DNA from: Afipia clevelandensis ATCC 49720
GTDB lineage: Bacteria; Pseudomonadota; Alphaproteobacteria; Rhizobiales; Xanthobacteraceae
Reading direction: 5' to 3'
Assembly (NCBI RefSeq): GCF_000336555.1
Contig: NZ_KB375281.1
Location: forward strand, 2,379,955-2,429,853
Length of the DNA stretch: 49,899 nucleotides
This document shows positions 33,782 through 44,943 of the stretch, in pieces. Each line of letters starts with the position of its first letter. Position 1 is the stretch's first letter. The position numbers and the translations under genes are program-made. Below the pieces are notes generated by a model, which made no database searches, had not been told where the DNA came from, and worked only from the letters and a program-made list of their open reading frames with translations.

Positions 33782-35761
33782 TTATTCCACCGCCTTCTTC
33801 GGCTCCACGATTTCAAATCCGGTCGAGAACTCATCGAGCAGGCCGAACAGCTCGCGCAGCTTGAACGGATTGCCGCCCACCGACACGTCGCCGGTCAATA
33901 CGCTGCCGAGGAAGGTCCGCTGCTTGAGTGTGATGGCGTCGAGCGCGGCGCGCGTCAGGGTCACGCTGGCGTCGGCGTTGTCGGAGAGCTTGCCCGCGGT
34001 GTGGGTGAGCGCGGAGTTCTCCAGATTCATCACATAGGTCTGGTTGAGATCGGTGAAGGTCCAGTTGATGACGATTTTCTTGCCTTCAGCCTTCGCCGCG
34101 TTCAACCGCACACCGAGGAAATCGAACGCAAGATCAATCGAAATGCCCTTCAGCAGTTCGGCATTCACCAGCGCGGGCGGCTGCGGGCCGACGCCCTTGC
34201 GCAATTCCAGCGCGCCGAGCAGGTAGGCGTTGCGCCAGGTTGCGGTCTCGCTCTGATAGCCGAGCTGTTCGAGCGCATCCGCGCCAAGCTCGCGCGCCTC
34301 CCTGTTGGCCGGATCGGCGAACACCAACTTGCTCATCACGCTGGCGACCCAGCGATACTGTCCGGCCTTGTAATCCTCGCGCGCGCGTTTGATAGCCGCC
34401 TCCGCGCCGCCCATATATTCCACCTGCTTCTTCGCTTCTTCGGCGCGCGGCAGCGGATTGAGGTCGGCGGGATTGGCGTTGTACCAGCCGAGATAGAACT
34501 GATAGACCGCCTTGGCGTTGTGACTGAGCGAGCCGTAATAGCCGCGCGAGGCCCAGTCGTTCGCCAGCGACGGCGGCAGCTTCAACTGTTCGGCAATCTC
34601 GGTCGGCGTCAGGCCGTGGTTGAGCAGGCGCACGGTCTGGTCGTGGATGAACTTGTAGAGATCGCGCTGCTTGCCCAGATAGGCGACGATGCGCTCGTTG
34701 CCCCACATCGGCCAGTGATGCTGCGCGATCACCGCGTCCGTCTTGTCGCCATAGCGCGCGATGGCCTCGCTGATATAGCGCGACCACAACCGGCCATCGC
34801 GGATTTCCGCGCCGCGGAGCGTGTAGAGATTGTGCATGTTATGGGTGGCGTCTTCCGCCATGTTCAGCAGCCTGAACTGGGGGAAGTACATGATCATCTC
34901 GCTGGGCGCCTCCGAACCGGGCACCAGATGAAACTCGATCTCCACGCCGTCGATCTTACGGGTTTCGTAGGATTGCTTGATCACATCGTTCGGCGGGATC
35001 AGCGAAATCGACCCCATGGCGAGCGCCTTGCCGAGACCGGTGTCGATCTGCGCGCGGTCGCCCACCGGCAATGCGCTGCCGAACTGGTATTGCGCGCGGC
35101 GTGACATCGCATTGCCCGCGATGACGTTCTCCGCCACCGCATGTTCCATGAAGCCGTCCGGCGCGATCACCTTGACCTTGCCCGACTTGGCGTCGTCCTC
35201 GGTGATGACGCCCTTGGCGCCGCCGAAGTGATCGGCATGGCTGTGGCTGTAGATCACCGCCGCCACCGGCTTGGCGGGCCGGTTCTTCAGGTAGAGATCG
35301 AGCGCAGCCCTAGCGGTCTCGTTCGACAGCAGCGGGTCGATCAGGATCAGGCCGGTATCGCCCTCGATGATGGTGAGATTGGCAAGGTCGATCCCGCGCA
35401 CCTGATAGACCCGCTCCGTCACCTTGAAGAGACCGTTGATGGCGTTGAGCTGCGCCTGCCGCCACAGGCTGGGATTGACCGTGGCCGGGACCTGATCGCT
35501 TTTGAGGAAATCGTACTGTTTGGTGTTGAAGGCCGGCTTGCCGGTAGGCCCGGGAACGATGCCGTCCGGCAATGTCGCGATGAAGCCGCGCCGCGCATCC
35601 TCGAAATCGGCCCGGTCATTGAACGGCAGCGTCTTGAGAAAGGCGTCATTGACCGCACGGCTGGCAGGTTCAGCATCCTTCGACTGGGCGAAGGATGGCG
35701 TTAGCGGCGCGACGGCAAACAGAGCTACGGCCAGCAATCTGGCGGTGCATGTATACGGCAT
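33782..35761 (-). CDS. alkylsulfatase (SdsA-like, metallo-beta-lactamase fold)
   Basis: 659 residues from ATG 35761, which has GGAGGT upstream. A signal peptide (LLAVALFAVAPLTPSFA) exports it. The N-terminal domain is a metallo-beta-lactamase with the zinc motif HSHADH at 173-178. A middle helical dimerisation domain (VEYMGGAEAAIKRAREDYKAGQYRWVASVMSKL) and a C-terminal SCP2-like domain (VINWTFTDLNQTYVMNLENSALTHTAG) follow. The layout and length match Pseudomonas SdsA1, which hydrolyses SDS-type primary alkyl sulfates to release sulfate and the alcohol. It probably lets the cell use detergents or natural sulfate esters as sulfur or carbon source. It is convergent with the anti-sigma gene, with 2 bases between stops. 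Confidence 0.92.
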   Translation of the reverse strand: MPYTCTARLLAVALFAVAPLTPSFAQSKDAEPASRAVNDAFLKTLPFNDRADFEDARRGFIATLPDGIVPGPTGKPAFNTKQYDFLKSDQVPATVNPSLWRQAQLNAINGLFKVTERVYQVRGIDLANLTIIEGDTGLILIDPLLSNETARAALDLYLKNRPAKPVAAVIYSHSHADHFGGAKGVITEDDAKSGKVKVIAPDGFMEHAVAENVIAGNAMSRRAQYQFGSALPVGDRAQIDTGLGKALAMGSISLIPPNDVIKQSYETRKIDGVEIEFHLVPGSEAPSEMIMYFPQFRLLNMAEDATHNMHNLYTLRGAEIRDGRLWSRYISEAIARYGDKTDAVIAQHHWPMWGNERIVAYLGKQRDLYKFIHDQTVRLLNHGLTPTEIAEQLKLPPSLANDWASRGYYGSLSHNAKAVYQFYLGWYNANPADLNPLPRAEEAKKQVEYMGGAEAAIKRAREDYKAGQYRWVASVMSKLVFADPANREARELGADALEQLGYQSETATWRNAYLLGALELRKGVGPQPPALVNAELLKGISIDLAFDFLGVRLNAAKAEGKKIVINWTFTDLNQTYVMNLENSALTHTAGKLSDNADASVTLTRAALDAITLKQRTFLGSVLTGDVSVGGNPFKLRELFGLLDEFSTGFEIVEPKKAVE

Positions 35762-35915
35762 GAGACCTCCCCGGACTTGTCGCGCGGCTTTCGGCATGCA
35801 CCGCACGTTGGTTCCAGCCTAGCAGGACATCTGCACAGGTTTCATCGCAAACTTCGCCCCTCCCGCCGAAGAAATCGCCCTTTTCTCTCCACGCTTCGCG
35901 CCCCATATTCCGCCC

Positions 35916-38798
<2,883 letters not shown>

Positions 38799-38889
38799 GC
38801 GTCTATTTGCCATCCCCCCTCGCCCCCTGCTAGGTCATCGTCAGATTTCCGAATGCGACTATCTGAGTAAGACCTAGGGGACCGACCAC

Positions 38890-39246
38890 ATGGCCGACGC
38901 CGATCTGGATGCGATCATCCGGCAGCTTGCAAAGCAGCAGCACAAGACTCTCACCGCCGCCGTGAAGAAGCAGCGGGATCGTTACGCTGCGCTTGCCGCG
39001 AAGGCGAAGGACGCGCAGGGCAAGCAACTCAACAAGCAGCTTGCCAGGGATGTGCTGGAGATCGGCACCGCCACCGTGAAGCGGCTGCAGATGTCCGCCG
39101 ACAACGCGGCCTACAGTCACGCCCGCGCGATGCGCCAGGCCACCGACGCGGCCAAGGAGGCTGCGAAGAAGATTGCGGCGGCCGCGAAAGCCGGCAAGCC
39201 GAAGGCGCCAAAGAAGGCTACGAAGAAAACGCCGGCGAAATCCTGA
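38890..39246 (+). CDS. small basic protein with histone H1-like tail
   Basis: 118 residues, rich in Ala, Lys and Gln. The first 85 or so residues form a long amphipathic helix (DAIIRQLAKQQHKTLTAAVKKQRDRYAALAAKAKDAQGKQLNKQL...). The tail from about 92 (AAKKIAAAAKAGKPKAPKKATKKTPAKS) has the AAKKxKKxxxKK pattern of histone H1-like and other bacterial DNA-binding tails. No signal peptide. It lies 91 bases after uvrB on the same strand. The tail suggests binding to nucleic acid, but the helical part is not a known fold. No other function can be assigned. Confidence 0.8.
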   Translation: MADADLDAIIRQLAKQQHKTLTAAVKKQRDRYAALAAKAKDAQGKQLNKQLARDVLEIGTATVKRLQMSADNAAYSHARAMRQATDAAKEAAKKIAAAAKAGKPKAPKKATKKTPAKS

Positions 39247-39801
39247 GCCGAAAGGAAGTCCAGCGCGCGGAAAGTCTTGCAATCACCGAAGCTGATGCGC
39301 TGCAGTCGGGGTCATCCGCTCGTCATGCGCGGCCCTGTGCCCCGTTTCGTCATTGTGAGCGAAGCGAAGCAATCCATTCTTGAAAAGTCAGGAAAGAGCT
39401 GGATTGCTTCGTCGCTTCGCTCCTCGCAATGACGACCTTAACCAGCGAAGCCGGCGCAACGTCGACACATCGGGACTCATCACAAATCCCGCCGCCGACG
39501 TTGTCCGTCGCCACGTTTTTTAGCCCAGCTTTCAATTCGTGCCGCGTCATCGCGGCGTTCTCCGAGAAAACTCGGTGCGCCGGAGCAGGACGTCTTGCAG
39601 CGATCATGCTGTCTCTGATCAAGGACAGCGTCCCATCGTCCCGTCGGGTGCGGACAACATACTAGCACCGGACATTCATCTGTCCATGCGGAACAGCGCT
39701 TGCGCGCTCACCTCACCGGCAGGTGTTGCCTTTTGATTTTCTCTTACACCGGCAACGACATGCTGCGCTGAAGCAACGGCGTTCCCCCGCTGCGCTGAAA
39801 A
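39247..39801. other. 555-base gap between the basic protein and pfkA
   Basis: It holds repeat copy 5 (39348-39434). Beyond it, 39435-39801 contains only short overlapping frames on both strands, none with a convincing ribosome site or family. I see no gene there. The pfkA gene ends at 39802 without a clear hairpin terminator. Confidence 0.6.
39348..39434. repeat. CGTCATTGCGAG palindrome, copy 5
   Basis: One base differs in the first arm (CGTCATTGTGAG). Short arm then long arm, loop about 30 bases, ends GCAATGACG. It is in the gap between the basic-protein gene and pfkA. Confidence 0.9.
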
Positions 39802-40773
39802 TTATTGTGCGAGCACGCGCGCAAGATCAATCAGGCTGGTGGAAATCGGCTTGGTGCGTCCGGCGATTTCCGCCAGCGGCGTGCGCGTGATCTCGCCGCG
39901 CTGCTCGCCGACCAGAACGCCGGAAACGCCTTCCGCCAGCGAGGTCAGCGCCGCCACGCCAAGCCGCGTCGCCAGCAGCCGGTCGAACGCGGTGGGCGGC
40001 GCGCCGCGCACCACATGGCCCAGCACGGTGGCGCGCAGTTCGAATCCGCCCATGCCGCCGTTGCCGGCGAAGTATTCGAGGATGCGCGCGGCGTTCTCTT
40101 TCACGCCTTCGGCCAGCACCACGATGGCGTGGGTCTTGCCGCGCTCATAGGCCGCGCGCAACCGCTTGGCGATCTCCGCCGCCGAGACCTCGAACTCCGG
40201 CGTCGAGATGACTTCGGCGCCGCCGGCGAGGCCCGCCATCATGGCGAGGTAGCCGCAGTTGCGGCCCATGGTCTCGACCAGAAACGCGCGGGTGTGCGAC
40301 GAACCCGTGGTGCGCAGATTGTCGATGGCCCCGACCGTCACGTTGATCGCGGTGTCGCAGCCGATGGTAACGTCGGTGCCGTACAGGTCGTTGTCGATGG
40401 TCGAGGCCACGCCGACCACGGGAAATCCGAGCGCGTGCAGCGCTGCCGAACCGGTCTGCGAGCCGTTGCCGCCGATCACCACCAGCGCGTCGATGCCGCG
40501 CGTCGACAGATTGCGCAGCGCCCTCGAGCGCCCGCCCTCCTCGCGGAATTCCTTCGAGCGCGCGCTGCCCAGAAACGTGCCTCCGATCTGGATGATGCCG
40601 CCGACATCGCGCGCGTTGAGCCGGGTCATGCGATCGTCGATCAGGCCCTGCCAGCCTTCGCGCACGCCATAGACCGCGATATCGCGATTGAGCGCGCTGC
40701 GCGTGACCGCGCGGATCGCCGCATTCATGCCGGGAGCGTCGCCGCCGCTGGTCAGGATCGCAATTGCTTTCAT
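39802..40773 (-). CDS. pfkA: 6-phosphofructokinase with Asn in the ATP site
   Basis: Phosphorylates fructose-6-phosphate in upper glycolysis. 323 residues from ATG 40773, which gives MKAIAILTSGGDAPGMNAAI, the family start; the frame further up is non-coding. Sequence hallmarks: GGTFLGSAR, STIDNDL with the catalytic Asp127, SSHTRAFLVETMGRNCGYLAMMAGLAGGAE, and AIVVLAEGV. At the nucleotide site it reads GGNGS, with Asn103 where ATP-type enzymes such as E. coli PfkA have Asp (GGDGS). The residue before TIDND is Ser, where ATP enzymes have Gly and pyrophosphate enzymes have Lys. The phosphoryl donor is therefore uncertain. Many relatives lack a PFK and use the Entner-Doudoroff route. Neighbours are unrelated. 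Confidence 0.9.
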   Translation of the reverse strand: MKAIAILTSGGDAPGMNAAIRAVTRSALNRDIAVYGVREGWQGLIDDRMTRLNARDVGGIIQIGGTFLGSARSKEFREEGGRSRALRNLSTRGIDALVVIGGNGSQTGSAALHALGFPVVGVASTIDNDLYGTDVTIGCDTAINVTVGAIDNLRTTGSSHTRAFLVETMGRNCGYLAMMAGLAGGAEVISTPEFEVSAAEIAKRLRAAYERGKTHAIVVLAEGVKENAARILEYFAGNGGMGGFELRATVLGHVVRGAPPTAFDRLLATRLGVAALTSLAEGVSGVLVGEQRGEITRTPLAEIAGRTKPISTSLIDLARVLAQ

Positions 40774-40937
40774 GAGGAGAACTTTAGGATGTGATTTGCT
40801 TGCCGTCCATGTGGCCCCGGGCGGGCCGCGCACGTCCCCGATCAGATCGGATGGGGATAATGCACCTTGCGCGAAACCGTTCCTCGCGGTCCTATAGCGA
40901 ATGTAACAATCACACAGGTTTATGACAGGCCCCGCGA

Positions 40938-41618
40938 ATGACCCGCATGACATCTTTCTCAGGTGCGCTGCTGATCATCGCTCTTGCCATGACCGGCGCA
41001 GAAGCTGCGAAGAAGCCCGCCAAACCGGCCGAGCCGATGGCGCAGGATACCTCGCTCAACAATCTGAAGGATGCGCCCCAAGCGCCGTCGCTGACCTGTG
41101 AAGGCCCGTTCGCGAAGGACACCACGCACGACAAGCTGGTGGCCGCATTCGGCGCGAAGAATGTCGCCTTCAAGGACGTGGAGGTCACCAGCAACGTGCT
41201 GACCAAGGCCACCGTGCTGTTCGACGCCGATCCGACGCGGCGGCTGGTGGTATTCTGGAAGGACGAAAAAACACGGACCAAACCTCTGGCAGCCTCCATC
41301 GAAGCACCGTCGACATGGACCGGCCCCGGCGGCGTGCGCAACGGCCTGACGCTGCGCGAACTCGAAAAGCTCAACGGTGGCGGCTTCAGTCTCACCGGGT
41401 TCGGCGGCATCGGCGGCGGCGAGGCATCGAAGCTCGGCGGCCCCTTCGTGAATCTGCCGGGCGGCTGCACGCTGAAAATCCGTTTCGAGCCGGGCATTGC
41501 CAGTCCGCTGCCGTCACGCTTCGCATCGGTAACGGGTGATGTGCTGATCGCCTCGACCAACCTGATCCTGCGCCGCGTGCGTCCGCAGGTGGTCCAATGG
41601 AGCATCCATTACCACTGA
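40938..41618 (+). CDS. secreted protein of unknown function
   Basis: 226 residues with an N-terminal signal peptide (SFSGALLIIALAMTGAEA) followed by a Lys/Pro-rich linker (AKKPAKPAEP). The folded part has LTCEGPFAKDTTHDKLVAAFGAKNVAFKDVE, RRLVVFWKDEKTRTKPLAASIE, NGLTLRELEKLNGGGFSLTGFGGIGGGE and GCTLKIRFEPG; a Cys pair (LTCEG and GGCTL) may be a disulfide. I do not recognise the family. It resembles small exported proteins whose first part handles a Gly-rich region. It starts about 165 bases after the divergent pfkA start. Two tandem palindromes follow its stop. Confidence 0.75.
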   Translation: MTRMTSFSGALLIIALAMTGAEAAKKPAKPAEPMAQDTSLNNLKDAPQAPSLTCEGPFAKDTTHDKLVAAFGAKNVAFKDVEVTSNVLTKATVLFDADPTRRLVVFWKDEKTRTKPLAASIEAPSTWTGPGGVRNGLTLRELEKLNGGGFSLTGFGGIGGGEASKLGGPFVNLPGGCTLKIRFEPGIASPLPSRFASVTGDVLIASTNLILRRVRPQVVQWSIHYH

Positions 41619-41619
41619 T

Positions 41620-41697
41620 GCCAGTGGTCCGATTCTGACATTCGCATCCCGTTTCAGCAGGCACCCCTGCGAATGTTAGAATCAAAGGACCACTGGC
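41620..41697. repeat. 78-bp palindrome, first of tandem pair
   Basis: Outer arms GCCAGTGGTCC / GGACCACTGGC, inner arms TTCTGACATTCGCA / TGCGAATGTTAGAA, loop about 22 bases. It starts two bases after the stop of the secreted-protein gene and should end its transcript as a long hairpin. The next 78-bp element (41710-41787) is of the same design. Confidence 0.9.
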
Positions 41698-41709
41698 AAA
41701 TCCTGATTT

Positions 41710-41787
41710 CTAGTGGAGTTCTTGATTTGACATTCGCTTTGAGGACTCGCTGCCCGCAGGTCGCGAATGTCAAATCCACTCCACTAG
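41710..41787. repeat. 78-bp palindrome, second of tandem pair
   Basis: Outer arms CTAGTGGAGT / ACTCCACTAG, inner arms GATTTGACATTCGC / GCGAATGTCAAATC, loop about 20 bases. Same length and inner GACATTCGC core as the first, different outer sequence. 12 bases separate them. Confidence 0.9.
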
Positions 41788-41899
41788 CGCAGACAATGAT
41801 CGCTAGATTGGAGAGATTCCGTTAAACTTCATGGCGCGTGCTGCTTGATCCCGATGGGGTTCCCGCTTACGGAACCGCACGGTTTGGGGAGGCAATGCA

Positions 41900-42352
41900 A
41901 TGAACAATCAAAAATCCGAAGCCTGCGTCCGGACATTCATTGACTCCTATTACGTTGGCGAGGTCGCGCGCATGGAAAGTTGCTGCGCCGATACCTTCAC
42001 CTCCCTGACCCACGCGCCCGTCGAGATTTTCCCCCATCTCGGCTTCCATCAGGGCCGGGACTGGATCGCGCAGGCGATCCGGATTCAGAAAGAGCGCTAT
42101 GCCGAACGGCGCTACACAATCGAATTCGTCATCGCCGACGAGGTGCAGGCCGCGACACTGACCCAGGCCGCGCTCACCAAGCGCGGCGATCGGCGCGTGA
42201 TCACGCTTCACGTCGGAGAATTCTTCACGCTGCGCGATGGCCTCATCACCGAGCATCGCTCGATGTTCGACTCGTTCGATCTGATCCAGCAGTTGCTGGG
42301 GCGCGATCTCACCGACGAGTTCGCCGTCCGCATGAAGGATGTGATGCGGTAG
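41900..42352 (+). CDS. SnoaL/NTF2-like small protein
   Basis: 150 residues, a single NTF2/SnoaL-type alpha+beta cone fold. It starts with a helix (SEACVRTFIDSYYVGEVARMESCCADTFTSL). Beta strands YTIEFVIADEVQ and RRVITLHVGEFFTLRDGLITEHRSMFDSFDLIQQLLGRDL follow. The conserved C-terminal FDLIQQLLGR is shared with the protein at 44295-44726, so the two are paralogues. Such proteins are ketosteroid isomerase-like enzymes or small-molecule binders; no substrate is evident and no catalytic Asp pair is obvious. It is convergent with the serine hydrolase gene (12 bases between). Confidence 0.82.
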   Translation: MNNQKSEACVRTFIDSYYVGEVARMESCCADTFTSLTHAPVEIFPHLGFHQGRDWIAQAIRIQKERYAERRYTIEFVIADEVQAATLTQAALTKRGDRRVITLHVGEFFTLRDGLITEHRSMFDSFDLIQQLLGRDLTDEFAVRMKDVMR

Positions 42353-42363
42353 CCGCGGGCGGA

Positions 42364-43653
42364 TCATCGCGCCGCGGCGACCCCGAGTTCGCGCACAAGG
42401 CCGAACCACAGCGCCGTCAGTTCGCGCGCGGCGGGGTCCCGATTGGGCTTGAGACGGACGGCGGTATGTACCAGCACCAGCTTTGACGCAGGATCGACGA
42501 AGATTGCCTGCCCGTTGGTGCCGAGCATCGCGAACATGCGCCGCTTCGCCGGCATAATCCAGGTCTGATAGCCGTAGCCATAGAACGGTGTCGCCACGCG
42601 CGGCGCGCGGAACGATCCTTCCGGCGCGGTGGTCGCCTCGATCACCCACGCTTCCGGAATAACGCCGCCGCCATCGCGCGCGAGTAGAAGCCCGAAGCGC
42701 GCATAGTCGCGCAGCCGCGCGGCGAGACAGCAATAGGCCTGCTCCTGATTGTGACCGTCGACGGTCCAGCTCGCCTCGTCCTCCGCGCCCATCGGCTTCC
42801 AGATTTTCTCCGACAGATAATCGGCGAGCCGTTTGCCGGTCGCCGCTGTCAGAACGAGGCCGAGGGTTTCGGTCTGGGTGCCGGCATAGGCGAATTTCGT
42901 TTCCGGCGGGGCATCGCGGTTGCTGTAACGGCGAAGCAGATTGGCAGCATTCGGCAGGTCGGAGCGGCGCAGGTCACGGCTGAAGGCGAAGGCATCGTCC
43001 GTGCCGTCATATCGCTCCGAGAACGCGATGCCCGCGCTCATGGTCAGCAGCGCGCGCAGCGAGGTCTGGCCATAGGCGCTGCCTTTCATTTCCGGCACAT
43101 AATCCTGCGCCAGATCCTCGACAGAGCGGATCTTGCCCTCCTTGATCGCGATGCCGACCAGCATCGCCACCATGGTTTTCACCATCGAGTTGGACAGCAG
43201 GCGGTCGGTGTCGCGCCGTCCATACTGATAGCGCTCGAACAGGATGGTCGAGTCCCGCACGATCAAAAGGCCGGTCGCGGGATGCCGCGCCAGATACTGA
43301 TCAATCGTGCGGCGCTCCCCGTCGAAGTCATACCGCCAGCCGCCGCTGTCGCACGCGCGCGCCAGTGGCGATGGCTCCGCAGGCGGCAGAACCGCATGCG
43401 CCGGCAGCAGTTTGTCGAAGTTGCTGAATGTCGCGACCATGTACTCCTGCTTCGCCCGGTCCGCGATGGTGCCGAGCGGATAGTTGCGGCCGGCGCCATA
43501 GGCCTCCGCATCCGGTCCCGATTGCGAGAATGACGGGCCGCAGGGACTGACGGAAGCTGCGCCGGATACCTCCGCTTTTGCAGCCGTCCCGGTTATCAGG
43601 ACGCAGATGGCCGCCGCCATGCGCAGCCGGCACAAGGCTGAAAGGAAGGTCAT
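42364..43653 (-). CDS. serine hydrolase, beta-lactamase/esterase-like, exported
   Basis: 429 residues with a signal peptide (LRMAAAICVLITGTAAKA). The penicillin-recognising fold follows: the SxxK motif SMVK at 156-159 carries the nucleophilic Ser. A Tyr motif lies in the segment RYSNRDAPPETKFAYAGTQTETLGLVLTAATGKR. The third motif is HTAVR near the C-terminus. Other typical blocks are TGLLIVRDSTILFERYQYGRRDTDRLLSNSMVKT, GSAYGQTSLRALLTMSAGIAFSE and YGYGYQTWIMPAKRRMFAMLGTNGQ. Family members are class C beta-lactamase-like esterases, peptidases or carboxypeptidases in the periplasm. The natural substrate cannot be told, and resistance should not be assumed. Confidence 0.9.
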   Translation of the reverse strand: MTFLSALCRLRMAAAICVLITGTAAKAEVSGAASVSPCGPSFSQSGPDAEAYGAGRNYPLGTIADRAKQEYMVATFSNFDKLLPAHAVLPPAEPSPLARACDSGGWRYDFDGERRTIDQYLARHPATGLLIVRDSTILFERYQYGRRDTDRLLSNSMVKTMVAMLVGIAIKEGKIRSVEDLAQDYVPEMKGSAYGQTSLRALLTMSAGIAFSERYDGTDDAFAFSRDLRRSDLPNAANLLRRYSNRDAPPETKFAYAGTQTETLGLVLTAATGKRLADYLSEKIWKPMGAEDEASWTVDGHNQEQAYCCLAARLRDYARFGLLLARDGGGVIPEAWVIEATTAPEGSFRAPRVATPFYGYGYQTWIMPAKRRMFAMLGTNGQAIFVDPASKLVLVHTAVRLKPNRDPAARELTALWFGLVRELGVAAAR

Positions 43654-43816
43654 CGGCGTTTCCCAAACATTTTTTATGAAAGCAGCAAGGTCAGTTCAAT
43701 TCACGCCGAGGATGGCGCGGGACGGTACGGCGCACAAGCGCTCCCCGGATGAACCGGTTGACCCCGCCGCCCGACCAACCTTTGCCCGGACAGGTTTCCG
43801 GATCACGAGGGACATA

Positions 43817-44062
43817 ATGAAGACAGTTCTTATCGCCGCTCTGGGGACCATTGCGGGTCTCATTCTCGGAGCAGCGCTCGGCATTCTGGCCGGCGTCGCC
43901 TGGACCAGCATTTTCAGGACCACCGATTTCGAGGGTTACAGCGCGATGCTGGTGTTCTTCACCTTTGCGCCGATCGGCGCGGTGCTGGGCGGTTTGACCG
44001 GCGCGATCTGGGCGGCCTATGCCGCGTCCCGCAAGCGCCTGCGGATGGAAAGCGAATCCTAA
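43817..44062 (+). CDS. small two-helix membrane protein
   Basis: 81 residues from ATG 43817. Two membrane helices, about 5-28 (LIAALGTIAGLILGAALGILAGVAW) and about 44-68 (AMLVFFTFAPIGAVLGGLTGAIWAAYA), with Gly zipper patterns (GxxxG), then a basic tail (ASRKRLRMESES). The Gly-rich helices suggest tight packing or oligomers. No family recognised. It is divergent from the serine hydrolase gene across 163 bases. Downstream, 44063-44294 has no gene. Confidence 0.72.
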   Translation: MKTVLIAALGTIAGLILGAALGILAGVAWTSIFRTTDFEGYSAMLVFFTFAPIGAVLGGLTGAIWAAYAASRKRLRMESES

Positions 44063-44294
44063 CAACCGGTTAAGCGCTGCCGCAGCTTTGTGCGAACGCA
44101 CGTCCTGATTGAACATTGGGCGGTAATCCCGCTTTTCTCGCATTTGTGCATTGCAGTATTGCGGCTTGTCATCCGGGCGGAACTTGCTATCTGGCATACA
44201 AATAATTGGAATTTCAGCTTTTTGGCCGGACGTCATCGACGACGTTACGTAGGCCATTCGCTGTTGCTACCAGGCGACATTTCAGGACCTCAAA

Positions 44295-44726
44295 ATGACA
44301 GAGCACAGCCTCTGGCGTTTTTCTCGCGCGTTTCATCGCGCCTTGAACGAGCGCCAGACCGATCACCTCGAATCGATTCTGGACGACAACATCGACTGGG
44401 CGATCTACGGCCCGATCGACATGTTCGCCTTCCTCGGGCCGCGCCAGGGCAAGCGCGCGGTGGTCGACGTCGTTCGCGAAATCTCCGACATCGTCAATCT
44501 CCACCGGTTTGAGCGGGAGTCGGTGATGCTGGGTGAAAACTCCGCCGCATCGCTGATGCGCTACTCGCTGACCCCGACCGCATCGGGCCAGCCGATCAGC
44601 ATCCGGATCGCCATCTTCGCGACCTTCAATGCCGGCCGCCTGACCAGCCTGCGTGCCGTGATCGACACGTTCGACCTCGTCGAACAGGCGCTGGGCCGCC
44701 AGATTCATCTGCCCAAGATTGCCTGA
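44295..44726 (+). CDS. SnoaL/NTF2-like small protein (second)
   Basis: 143 residues of the same fold as the gene at 41900: RFSRAFHRALNERQTDHLESILDDNIDWAIYGPIDMFAFLGPRQGKRAVVDVVREI, then strands FERESVMLGENSAASLMRYSLT and IRIAIFATFNAGRLTSLRAVIDTFDLVEQALGR. The FDLVEQALGR end matches FDLIQQLLGR of the other protein. The WAIYGP region and conserved Asp near it resemble the ligand pocket of SnoaL-type isomerases; function unknown. A putative promoter with TTGTCA (-35-like) and TATCTG (-10-like) lies near 44165-44195. A strong terminator follows. Confidence 0.82.
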   Translation: MTEHSLWRFSRAFHRALNERQTDHLESILDDNIDWAIYGPIDMFAFLGPRQGKRAVVDVVREISDIVNLHRFERESVMLGENSAASLMRYSLTPTASGQPISIRIAIFATFNAGRLTSLRAVIDTFDLVEQALGRQIHLPKIA

Positions 44727-44772
44727 CAATTACCTAACGACTGCCTGACCGCCATCGTGACATGGCGATGAC

Positions 44773-44802
44773 GAAAAAGCCCTGCCTGCGCAGGGCTTTT
44801 TC
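44773..44802 (+). terminator. rho-independent terminator after the second SnoaL gene
   Basis: GAAAAAGCCCTG-CCTGCG-CAGGGCTTTTTC: stem of 12 bp including the A/T part, 6-base loop, T run of five. It is about 47 bases past the stop codon at 44726. It is symmetrical enough to work both ways. Confidence 0.93.
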
Positions 44803-44943
44803 GTTGGCGTGAGCGGCCCGAAGCCCGCAGTCACAATTGCGACAAACAGAATTGAGACAAGATCGCGGCGGACGGTGTTGCAGCGCAAGCGCGCCCTGCC
44901 CGTCCGACACGTCGCTGACTCCGTGACCTCCGATCAGCCCTGA

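Noticed and set aside
33218-35104. 628-codon plus-strand frame over the anti-sigma and alkylsulfatase genes
   Set aside because: Spans two genes on opposite strands; composition typical of frame-shadow translation.
39350-39622. 90-codon minus-strand frame in the pfkA upstream gap
   Set aside because: Part of it is the palindromic repeat itself (ARSEATKQS is the known repeat translation); no ribosome site or family.
42364-43653. Reading the serine hydrolase as an antibiotic-resistance beta-lactamase
   Set aside because: Only the SxxK motif and general fold are visible; esterases and peptidases share them, and no resistance context exists.
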